Below are positions 1 through 5,197 of a DNA stretch of 5,197 nt, piece after piece. Origin of the DNA: Porticoccaceae bacterium (GTDB lineage Bacteria > Pseudomonadota > Gammaproteobacteria > Pseudomonadales > Porticoccaceae); NCBI GenBank assembly GCA_002701765.1, contig NZXB01000034.1:16655-21851 (forward strand), given 5' to 3'. Within the stretch, counting starts at the first letter, position 1. Each line of letters opens with the position of its first letter. The notes below the pieces were generated by a model. The model saw nothing but the letters and a program-made list of their open reading frames with translations, was not told the origin of the DNA and did not search any database. The position numbers and the translations under genes are program-made.

Positions 1-1175
1 ACTTGATCTGGCCCATCCGCCTGACGGCACCACCGAGCATAGTTGAAGGCCTCGGCCATAAAATAGTCCTGAGATAACCCTCCCGCCCCATGCAATTGCA
101 TGCATCTATCAATGATTTTCTGCACCATCAGCGGAATACTAGTTTTTGTGGCTGCAATCATATCAATGGAGGACTGTACTCCAACCATATCAATCTGAGC
201 GCTAGTCTTGAGCACCAATAATCTGGCCATCTCAATCTCACAGAAGCTTTTGGATATTTCTTCACGAATTGATTGATGCTTGCTAAGGAGTTTACCGAAA
301 GTTCGTCGAGTCTCTGCTCTTTTGCAAGCAAGCTCCAGAGCTCTTTGGGCCGAACCTATAAGTCGCATGCAGTGGTGCATGCGACCAGGGCCCAAACGCC
401 CTTGAGCTATCTCAAATCCTCTCCCCTCTCCAAGAAGCACATTCGCTAGTGGCACGCGGACATTATCAAAAGATATCTCTGCATGCCCTATCGGAGCATC
501 GTCGAATCCCAGGGTTGTTAGCGGCCGCTTGATTGATACGCCCAGCGTATTCTTGGGAACCAAAACTTGTGTTTGTTGCAGATGTCTACTAGAGTTTTGG
601 GGATCCGATTTACCCATGACAATAAAAATTTTCGTCCGATGATTCATGGCTCCCGTGATGAACCACTTCCTGCCATTTAAAACCCATTCATCCTCATCCC
701 GCTCGATTGCAAGCTCAATATTAGTAGCATCGCTTGACGCAACCTGCGGCTCCGTCATTGCATAAGACGACCGGATTTTCCCTTGCAACAAGGGAGTAAG
801 CCACTCTTTTCGCTGATCATCGGTCCCATAATTCATCAAGACTTCCATGTTTCCGGTATCTGGCGCATTACAGTTAAAAACCTCCGCAGACCAAAGCACG
901 CGCCCCATGATTTCAGCAAGAGGCACATAATCGAAATATGATAATCCTCCATGATCACAGTACTGTTTATGCTCTATGGGGACAAAGAGGTTCCAGAGTC
1001 CCGCATCAAGAGCCTTTCCTTTGAGTTCGTCCATCAGTGGGATTGGAGCGAAACGATCTTCAGCCTTCTCTATTTGCCGAGCGTAAAGCGCCTCATTTGG
1101 ATAAATATGTTCATTCATAAAGTGCCTCAGTCTTTCCTGAAGCTCGAGCGACTCTTTGCCGAAGGTATACATCAT
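1..1175 (-). CDS. Acyl-CoA dehydrogenase, ACAD10/ACAD11-like (3' end cut by window edge)
   Basis: This is an FAD-dependent flavoprotein expected to oxidise an acyl-CoA to the trans-2-enoyl-CoA and pass electrons to ETF. The frame is open for 391 codons from the ATG at 1175 to the left edge. Visible family marks are YAMTEP at residues 138-143 followed by SSDATNIE, FITG at 172-175 in the central beta domain, GEGRGFEIAQGRLGPGR at about 249-265 leading into HHCMR, RRTFGK at 290-295, and LHGAGG at 361-366. The IAQGRLGPGR-HHCMR stretch is typical of the ACAD10/11-like group. At the end, ADGPDQ occupies the place of the YEGT loop of medium-chain enzymes, so Asp387 would sit where their catalytic Glu is; this is an alignment by eye. 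Family members are about 400-415 residues, so probably only some 15-25 are missing. The first of two adjacent ATGs is chosen because GGAGGAG lies 8 bases upstream. The substrate cannot be told from sequence; animal ACAD11 has been linked to long-chain and 4-hydroxy acyl-CoAs. Confidence 0.93.
   Translation of the reverse strand, partial: MMYTFGKESLELQERLRHFMNEHIYPNEALYARQIEKAEDRFAPIPLMDELKGKALDAGLWNLFVPIEHKQYCDHGGLSYFDYVPLAEIMGRVLWSAEVFNCNAPDTGNMEVLMNYGTDDQRKEWLTPLLQGKIRSSYAMTEPQVASSDATNIELAIERDEDEWVLNGRKWFITGAMNHRTKIFIVMGKSDPQNSSRHLQQTQVLVPKNTLGVSIKRPLTTLGFDDAPIGHAEISFDNVRVPLANVLLGEGRGFEIAQGRLGPGRMHHCMRLIGSAQRALELACKRAETRRTFGKLLSKHQSIREEISKSFCEIEMARLLVLKTSAQIDMVGVQSSIDMIAATKTSIPLMVQKIIDRCMQLHGAGGLSQDYFMAEAFNYARWCRQADGPDQ
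362..385. repeat. Perfect inverted repeat, 10-bp arms with 4-base loop, inside the acyl-CoA dehydrogenase gene
   Basis: The arm GTCGCATGCA (362-371) and the arm TGCATGCGAC (376-385) are exact reverse complements separated by GTGG. In the mRNA of the acyl-CoA dehydrogenase this would form a GC-containing hairpin with a CCAC loop. It encodes the conserved stretch GRMHHCMR, so part of the symmetry may come from protein constraint. No U-tract follows on either strand, so it does not look like a terminator. Confidence 0.6.
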
Positions 1176-1183
1176 AATTTTGG

Positions 1184-1190
1184 CTCCTCC
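1184..1190 (-). promoter_or_regulatory. Ribosome binding site of the acyl-CoA dehydrogenase gene
   Basis: The minus strand reads GGAGGAG, then eight bases, then ATGATG. The spacing fits the first ATG (1175) better than the second (1172), which sets the start of the gene. Confidence 0.75.
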
Positions 1191-1206
1191 CACAAGGGAA
1201 TCGGAT

Positions 1207-1234
1207 TCTATATGGTTATAAAACGCTGTCACAA
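1207..1234 (-). promoter_or_regulatory. Possible sigma70-type promoter for the acyl-CoA dehydrogenase gene
   Basis: On the minus strand TTGTGA (1229-1234) resembles a -35 box, matching TTGACA at four of six bases. It is followed after 16 bases by TATAGA (1207-1212), which matches TATAAT at four of six. Transcription would begin near 1200 and give a leader of about 25 bases that still contains the ribosome binding site. The position, in the only sizeable spacer of the window and before a gene of unrelated function, supports it. The boxes are imperfect and the sequence is AT-rich, so a chance match is possible. Confidence 0.4.
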
Positions 1235-1249
1235 AACTTTGATAAGTTT
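1234..1249. promoter_or_regulatory. Candidate operator: AT-rich palindrome beside the possible -35 box
   Basis: AAACTT (1234-1239) and AAGTTT (1244-1249) are perfect inverted arms around TGAT. The element touches the upstream edge of the possible -35 box of the acyl-CoA dehydrogenase promoter, where a dimeric regulator could act. The AAAC...GTTT ends recall operators of TetR-type fatty-acid regulators such as PsrA, but the inner spacing is longer than the PsrA motif, so no regulator is assigned. Confidence 0.25.
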
Positions 1250-1278
1250 ACTTGCGTCTACAATTGACTTTTTCACAA

Positions 1279-2343
1279 TCAAACAATTGTTGCCGCCAAC
1301 TCACCGCTTTCATATCGTTTTGTCATAGCGTCCATCGGAAGAGCTCTTATGTGGTCAGCATGCCCGGCAGTACCAAATGCTTCATAGCGCTCTACGCAGA
1401 TATCGTGCATAGCAGTTATTGAGTGCTTTAAATATGCTCTTGGATCAAACTCAGCTGGATTTTTAACCAAAAATCGTCTGATCGCACCGGTTGAAGCGAG
1501 ACGCAAATCAGTATCAATATTAATTTTTCTTACCCCGTGCTTGATTCCCTCACATATTTGCTCTATCGGAACACCATAGGTTTCCGGAATATCGCCTCCA
1601 TATTTATTGATCGTTGCTAACCAGTCCTGAGGCACTGACGATGAGCCGTGCATGACTAAATGAGTACTTGGAATACGCTCGTGAATAGCCTTGATTCGAT
1701 CTATGGCGAGAATGTCGCCGGTTGGTGGACGACTAAATTTATAAGCTCCATGAGAAGTCCCACAAGCAATTGCTAACGCATCCACATCAGTTTGAGCAAC
1801 AAAATCTGCTGCTTCCTCTGGATCGGTGAGCATTTGATCGATTGTAAGCTCGCCCTCGGCTCCAATTCCATCTTCCTCTCCTGCCTGACCCGTTTCTAGG
1901 GATCCCAAACATCCAAGCTCCCCTTCGACGGAGACACCGCAAGCATGAGCTATATCGACGGCGGCACGGGTCACGTCCACATTGTAGTCGTAATCGGCTG
2001 GTGTTTTGCCATCTTCCTCTAGCGAGCCATCCATCATAATGGAGGAGAACCCCAGTTGGATAGAACGCTGACAAACAGCAACACTAGTGCCATGATCCTG
2101 ATGCATACAAATAGGTATTTGCGGCCATTCTTCTATAGCTGCTACGATCAATTGCCTTAGAAAAGGTGCCCCAGCATATTTTCTGGCTCCTGCAGAAGCC
2201 TGCAAAATAACAGGGCTCGAAGTTAGCTCTGCCGCAGTCATTATTGCCCGAATTTGCTCTAAATTATTAACATTAAAAGCGGGAACACCATAATTATTTT
2301 CCGCCGCATGATCTAAAAGCTGTCTAAGTGAAATAAGCGCCAT
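1279..2343 (-). CDS. fba: Class II (zinc-dependent) fructose-1,6-bisphosphate aldolase
   Basis: This cytoplasmic enzyme reversibly splits fructose-1,6-bisphosphate into dihydroxyacetone phosphate and glyceraldehyde-3-phosphate; family members may also act on sedoheptulose-1,7-bisphosphate. The 354 residues begin [10 protein letters not shown] and carry the expected motifs: GVPAFNVNN at 19-27, HQDHG at 81-85 with catalytic Asp83 and zinc ligand His84, VEGELG at 139-144 with an acidic metal-site residue, GEEDG at 155-159, GTSHGAYKF at 195-203 with zinc ligand His198, MHGSSS at 231-236 with His232, and NIDTDLR at 275-281 at the phosphate and substrate site. Length and wording match the Pseudomonas-type (CbbA-like) enzyme rather than the E. 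coli FbaA subgroup. The ATG at 2343 is preferred over an in-frame TTG at 2355, because that TTG overlaps the Shine-Dalgarno sequence and homologues start with MALIS. The gene lies 33 bases after pgk, so it is probably the last gene of the operon. No strong terminator follows. Confidence 0.97.
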   Translation of the reverse strand: MALISLRQLLDHAAENNYGVPAFNVNNLEQIRAIMTAAELTSSPVILQASAGARKYAGAPFLRQLIVAAIEEWPQIPICMHQDHGTSVAVCQRSIQLGFSSIMMDGSLEEDGKTPADYDYNVDVTRAAVDIAHACGVSVEGELGCLGSLETGQAGEEDGIGAEGELTIDQMLTDPEEAADFVAQTDVDALAIACGTSHGAYKFSRPPTGDILAIDRIKAIHERIPSTHLVMHGSSSVPQDWLATINKYGGDIPETYGVPIEQICEGIKHGVRKINIDTDLRLASTGAIRRFLVKNPAEFDPRAYLKHSITAMHDICVERYEAFGTAGHADHIRALPMDAMTKRYESGELAATIV

Positions 2344-2347
2344 AAAT

Positions 2348-2353
2348 CTCTCC
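2348..2353 (-). promoter_or_regulatory. Ribosome binding site of fba
   Basis: The minus strand reads GGAGAG four bases before the ATG at 2343. This decides the start: the alternative TTG at 2355 would overlap this site and has no good site of its own. Confidence 0.7.
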
Positions 2354-2376
2354 AATGAATATTTGTTTATCTTAAG

Positions 2377-3543
2377 TCAACCACCAACGGCTCTGCGTTT
2401 TAGTATCTCAACACCCGGCAATTCCTTCCCCTGCACAGATTCTAAAAAAGCCCCCCCGCCGGTAGAGATATATGATATTTCGTCGCCCACCCCGTATTTT
2501 TCCACGGCAGCAATGGTATCTCCACCCCCTGCAATCGAAAACCCGTTGTGTTGTCCGATTGCCAACGCCAGAGTTTGAGTGGCCTTACCAAACTGCTCGT
2601 ACTCAAACACTCCAAGGGGACCATTCCAAATAATAGTACCCATTTTTCCAATTAAACTGGCCAAATAATTTGCTGAATCCGGCCCAACATCAAGAATCAT
2701 TTCGTCCGACCTTACCTTGTCGACCGGCCTCACGGTTGCCTTACTAGACTCCGATAGCGCCTTCCCCACAACTAAGTCTACAGGCAGCGGTATATCAACC
2801 TTAGTCATTAGCTTTCGGGCCGAAGAAATGAGTTCCTCCTCGAAGAGTGACTTGCCTACCGAGATCCCAGTAGCAGCTAGGAATGTATTCAGAATTCCTC
2901 CCCCAATCACTAATTGGTCTACTTGAGTCGATAGACGCTCCAAGAGCTGCAGTTTACCAGAGACCTTAGAACCTCCGACAATCGCCATTATAGGTCTCTT
3001 GGGAGTTTTCAATGCTTTTGCTAAAGCCTCTAGTTCTTTTATTAATAGTGGGCCGGCGCAAGCCATGGTTGCATATTGTGCTACGCCATGAGTGGAAGCA
3101 TGAGCGCGGTGGGCTGTACCAAAGGCGTCCATTACAAAAATGTCGCACAGATTTGCATAAGCTTGAGCTAACGATTCATCATCAGCTTTCTCCCCCTGAT
3201 TAAACCGCACATTTTCTAACAACGAGATCTCTCCGAAATCATTTTTTCCTTCATCCCTCCAATTTTTTATGAGGCAAACGTCCTTTCCGAGTTCCGATTC
3301 AAGCCTGTTTGCAACCGGCTCGAGAGAAAAATCGCGGTCGAATTGTCCTTCAATTGGACGACCCAAATGTGACATTAGGATAATGGAGGCCCCTTCCGAT
3401 AACGCAAATTGGATCGTAGGGATAATGGCAAGGATCCGAGCATCACTTGTAACATGGCCGCCAATGATTGGCACATTGAGATCCGCTCGAATCAGCAAAC
3501 GTTTCCCAGTCAAATTTAGACTGGTCATTTTCAAAAGATCCAC
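2377..3543 (-). CDS. pgk: Phosphoglycerate kinase
   Basis: This cytoplasmic enzyme transfers a phosphate between 1,3-bisphosphoglycerate and ADP, forming 3-phosphoglycerate and ATP; it runs in reverse in gluconeogenesis. The 388 residues (E. coli PGK has 387) show RADLNVP at 19-25, SHLGRP at 58-63, ENVRF at 110-114, MDAFGTAHRAHAS at 138-150, GGSKVSGK at 190-197, NGPLGVFE at 307-314, AGGGDT at 338-343 and TGGGA at 361-365, covering both the 3-phosphoglycerate domain and the nucleotide domain and hinge. An in-frame TTG at 3561 gives a longer frame. The GTG at 3543 is preferred because it sits in a TAGTG overlap with the epd stop, has AAGGA nine bases upstream, and gives an N-terminus (MDLLKM) that lines up with MSVIKM of E. 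coli PGK. An ATG at 3528 is a weaker alternative. Translation is probably coupled to epd. Confidence 0.97.
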   Translation of the reverse strand: MDLLKMTSLNLTGKRLLIRADLNVPIIGGHVTSDARILAIIPTIQFALSEGASIILMSHLGRPIEGQFDRDFSLEPVANRLESELGKDVCLIKNWRDEGKNDFGEISLLENVRFNQGEKADDESLAQAYANLCDIFVMDAFGTAHRAHASTHGVAQYATMACAGPLLIKELEALAKALKTPKRPIMAIVGGSKVSGKLQLLERLSTQVDQLVIGGGILNTFLAATGISVGKSLFEEELISSARKLMTKVDIPLPVDLVVGKALSESSKATVRPVDKVRSDEMILDVGPDSANYLASLIGKMGTIIWNGPLGVFEYEQFGKATQTLALAIGQHNGFSIAGGGDTIAAVEKYGVGDEISYISTGGGAFLESVQGKELPGVEILKRRAVGG

Positions 3544-4586
3544 TAGCCTGATTCCTTCCAATTCTGAATACTCGATGAGGAATTAGACCAATGCAGCAGA
3601 GTATCTAGCATACGGTTTGCATAACCCCATTCGTTATCGAACCAAATAAGAACTTTTGCGAGCTTTTTCTGAGAAACTCTAGTTTGGCTGGCATCCACAA
3701 TTCCACTTCGGGAATCATGATTAAAATCACATGAAGCTAGAGGCTCCTCTGAGTAACCCAATATGTCTACGAGAGATTCTGAAGCTGCTTTTGCTAGGCA
3801 TTCATTGATTTGCTTCGCATCAATGTCAGTGTTGAGCATAACTGACAAATCTATGCAAGACACATTGATTGTGGGTACACGCATCGCTTGAGCCTCAAAA
3901 TATCCCTCGAGGTGGGGCATCAATCGACCAATACCTAGCGCCAAACCAGTTTCTACCGGAATAATGGACTGCATTGCCGCACGAGTTTTTCTCAAATCAT
4001 TGTGATGAAAAGCATCTATAACGGGTTGGTCATTCATCGCCGAATGGATTGTGGTGATGACCCCACCTCCAACACCGAATGTTTCATCCAGGACGTGAAT
4101 TACAGGAACAACTGCATTAGTGGTGCAAGAGGCAGCAGAAATAATCGTTTCAGAACCATTTAATTCGTTTTGATTAACCCCGAAAACGATTGTCTGATCA
4201 ACATCAGGTTGCGCTGGTTGAGAAAAGAGAACTCGCTGAGCCCCACTTTGAATATGCTGCTCGGCTGAACGCCTGTCACTAAACGTGCCACTGCACTCCA
4301 ATACAACATCCACGTCGAGATCCCGCCAAGGCAAACCCAATATGTCTTGAACCGCCAACAGATTAATAGAATCTCCATTAATTCGGAGGCTCAAGCCTTG
4401 TAACCCGACCGTCCCGGGGAACCGGCCATGGGTGGAATCATAACGGGTCAAGTATGCGATCGTTTTAGCATCTGCTGGTTCATTTATAGCCACAACTTGA
4501 AGCATCTCTCGAGCCTTCGATTCATAGACAGCCCTCAAGAACGAGCGCCCAATTCGACCGTAACCATTAATTGCTATGCGCAACAC
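3543..4586 (-). CDS. epd: D-erythrose-4-phosphate dehydrogenase (GAPDH family, Epd type)
   Basis: Epd oxidises erythrose-4-phosphate to 4-phosphoerythronate with NAD+, the first step of the PdxB branch to pyridoxal phosphate; it belongs to the glyceraldehyde-3-phosphate dehydrogenase family. The 347 residues start with the Rossmann motif INGYGRIGR (6-14). An acidic INEPAD at 34-39 fits NAD preference. The catalytic region SCTTN puts the nucleophile at Cys154, with His181 in TTIHSAM. Epd-like wording includes INEPAD, TTIHSAMNDQPVIDAF, TRAAMQSIIPVET at 201-213 and SCDFNHDSRSGIVD at 285-298; GapA enzymes usually read TTVHA and SVDF here. The fifth residue of the motif is Ala158, where most GAPDH and Epd proteins have Cys. 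A short Ser-rich tail (about 334-347) overlaps the pgk ribosome binding site. The GTG start at 4586 shares a base with the tkt stop. Flanking tkt, which makes or uses erythrose-4-phosphate, supports the call. A dual or main GAPDH role cannot be excluded. Confidence 0.88.
   Translation of the reverse strand: MLRIAINGYGRIGRSFLRAVYESKAREMLQVVAINEPADAKTIAYLTRYDSTHGRFPGTVGLQGLSLRINGDSINLLAVQDILGLPWRDLDVDVVLECSGTFSDRRSAEQHIQSGAQRVLFSQPAQPDVDQTIVFGVNQNELNGSETIISAASCTTNAVVPVIHVLDETFGVGGGVITTIHSAMNDQPVIDAFHHNDLRKTRAAMQSIIPVETGLALGIGRLMPHLEGYFEAQAMRVPTINVSCIDLSVMLNTDIDAKQINECLAKAASESLVDILGYSEEPLASCDFNHDSRSGIVDASQTRVSQKKLAKVLIWFDNEWGYANRMLDTLLHWSNSSSSIQNWKESG
3553..3559 (-). promoter_or_regulatory. Ribosome binding site of pgk, inside the end of epd
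   Basis: The minus strand reads GGAAGGA nine bases before the GTG at 3543, within the last codons of epd. It supports the GTG start of pgk: the TTG at 3561 lies upstream of this site and could not use it. Confidence 0.6.
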
Positions 4587-5197
4587 TAATCGATCACCTC
4601 AAGCAACGTCTGAACAACATTATCAACTGTGAATCCAAAGGTCTGCATAAGATCGTCTCCAGGTGCAGACTCTCCGAAGTTGTGCATTCCCACCACACGA
4701 CCGTCAAGCCCCACATATTTTCGCCAGTAATCCACATGCGATGCTTCTACAGCGACTCTAGCACGCAGTGCGGACGGCAGCACTTTTTCACGATATGTTT
4801 CATCTTGAGCATCAAATAATTCGGCGCAGGGCATAGAAACAACTCTTACCTGAATTCCTCTATCACTGACGACACTGGCTGATCTGACCGCTAAATCAAC
4901 CTCTGAACCAGAGGCAATAATAATTGCCTGGGGTTCAGAGCAATCCATCAAAATATAGCCTCCGCGCTGAATATTCATTACTTGCTCATTGGATCGGGCC
5001 ATTGGCACTAGGGCCTGGCGACTAAAAACCAATGCACTAGGGCCACTGTTCCTCTCAATGGCACTCTTCCAACAAACGGCTGATTCAACCGTGTCGCAAG
5101 GTCGCCATGTGCAAAGATTTGGCGTTCCCCGCAAGACCATCAACTGTTCTATGGGTTGATGTGTCGGCCCATCTTCCCCCAAACCAATTGAGTCATG
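4586..5197 (-). CDS. tkt: Transketolase, C-terminal part (5' end cut by window edge)
   Basis: Transketolase is a thiamine-diphosphate enzyme that moves two-carbon ketol units between sugar phosphates in the pentose-phosphate pathway, producing or consuming erythrose-4-phosphate. The frame is open from the last base of the window: codon one is CAT at 5197 and reads [15 protein letters not shown], the substrate-binding motif holding the residues known in E. coli TktA as His461, Asp469 and His473. It continues with TWRPCD, ALVFSRQ (phosphate-binding Arg), [36 protein letters not shown] and FGFTVDNVV. The visible 203 residues equal the length from His461 to the end of the 663-residue E. coli enzyme, so the C-terminus is full length and roughly 460 residues lie outside. 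The fragment covers the end of the pyrimidine-binding domain and the C-terminal domain. The TAG stop overlaps the GTG of epd by one base. Confidence 0.97.
   Translation of the reverse strand, partial: HDSIGLGEDGPTHQPIEQLMVLRGTPNLCTWRPCDTVESAVCWKSAIERNSGPSALVFSRQALVPMARSNEQVMNIQRGGYILMDCSEPQAIIIASGSEVDLAVRSASVVSDRGIQVRVVSMPCAELFDAQDETYREKVLPSALRARVAVEASHVDYWRKYVGLDGRVVGMHNFGESAPGDDLMQTFGFTVDNVVQTLLEVID
4593..4600 (-). promoter_or_regulatory. Ribosome binding site of epd, inside the end of tkt
   Basis: The minus strand reads GAGGTGAT, an eight-base match to the 16S rRNA anti-Shine-Dalgarno, six bases before the GTG at 4586. It lies in the last codons of tkt and supports the GTG start of epd. 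Confidence 0.8.

Noticed and set aside
89..102. Perfect 14-base palindrome CATGCAATTGCATG in the acyl-CoA dehydrogenase gene
   Set aside because: It lies over the conserved CMQLH codons and has no loop, so it would not form a stable hairpin; probably a codon coincidence.
961..1020. Suspected frameshift in the acyl-CoA dehydrogenase gene near codons 60-75
   Set aside because: Careful re-reading shows one continuous frame (WNLFVPIEHK) with no stop, so the gene is intact here.
1260..1290. Inverted repeat ACAATTG...CAATTGT at the end of fba as a terminator
   Set aside because: The arms are only seven bases, AT-rich and separated by 17 bases, and no U-tract follows, so an intrinsic terminator is not supported.
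951..1328. Plus-strand open frame of 125 codons across the spacer and the ends of two genes
   Set aside because: Most of it is antisense to the well-supported acyl-CoA dehydrogenase and fba frames, the product resembles no family I recognise, and I see no good ribosome binding site.
98..1363. Several GCATGC hexamers (98, 365, 377, 481, 1358) in the left part
   Set aside because: Spacing is irregular, two belong to the hairpin already listed, and no extended flanking consensus is shared, so there is no support for a repeat family or uptake signal.
1787..4819. Other shorter open frames on both strands over fba, pgk, epd and tkt
   Set aside because: They are shadows of strongly conserved genes in other frames, with no recognisable motifs and compositions typical of out-of-frame translation.

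Overview
The window shows part of a bacterial chromosome with every convincing gene on the minus strand. From right to left, in transcription order, these are the 3' end of tkt (transketolase), epd (erythrose-4-phosphate dehydrogenase, GAPDH family), pgk (phosphoglycerate kinase), fba (class II fructose-bisphosphate aldolase), and an acyl-CoA dehydrogenase gene that runs off the left edge. The order tkt-epd-pgk-fba, an Epd-type rather than GapA-type dehydrogenase, a PGK close in length and motifs to the E. coli enzyme, and a 354-residue aldolase like that of Pseudomonas all point to a gammaproteobacterium. The base composition is moderate, slightly AT-leaning by eye. I cannot name a genus.

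Right part (about 2344-5197): the four central-carbon genes are packed as one probable operon. tkt/epd and epd/pgk each join through the same one-base stop/start overlap, TAGTG, so both epd and pgk start with GTG and each has a Shine-Dalgarno sequence inside the 3' end of the upstream gene. fba follows pgk after 33 bases with its own GGAGAG site and an ATG. The gene set covers the non-oxidative pentose-phosphate branch (erythrose-4-P supply and use), the 4-phosphoerythronate branch toward pyridoxal phosphate, and the triose/hexose part of glycolysis and gluconeogenesis. No promoter for this operon lies in the window; it should be upstream of tkt.

Middle (1176-1278): a 103-base spacer separates fba from the next gene. 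It holds a possible sigma70-type promoter, an AT-rich palindrome next to its -35 element, and a strong ribosome binding site. There is no convincing intrinsic terminator.

Left part (1-1175): a long open frame encodes an acyl-CoA dehydrogenase of the ACAD10/ACAD11-like group, nearly complete but missing its last residues. Functionally it belongs to acyl-CoA oxidation and is probably a separate transcription unit. A perfect 10-bp-stem inverted repeat lies inside it.

There is no gene-free stretch over 300 bases, and I saw no RNA gene, mobile element or CRISPR array. This is a mostly ordinary housekeeping region and I found no new defence, mobile or biosynthetic system. The points worth a second look are the repeated TAGTG junctions, the missing second cysteine in the Epd active-site motif, the intragenic hairpin, and the possible operator in front of the acyl-CoA dehydrogenase gene.
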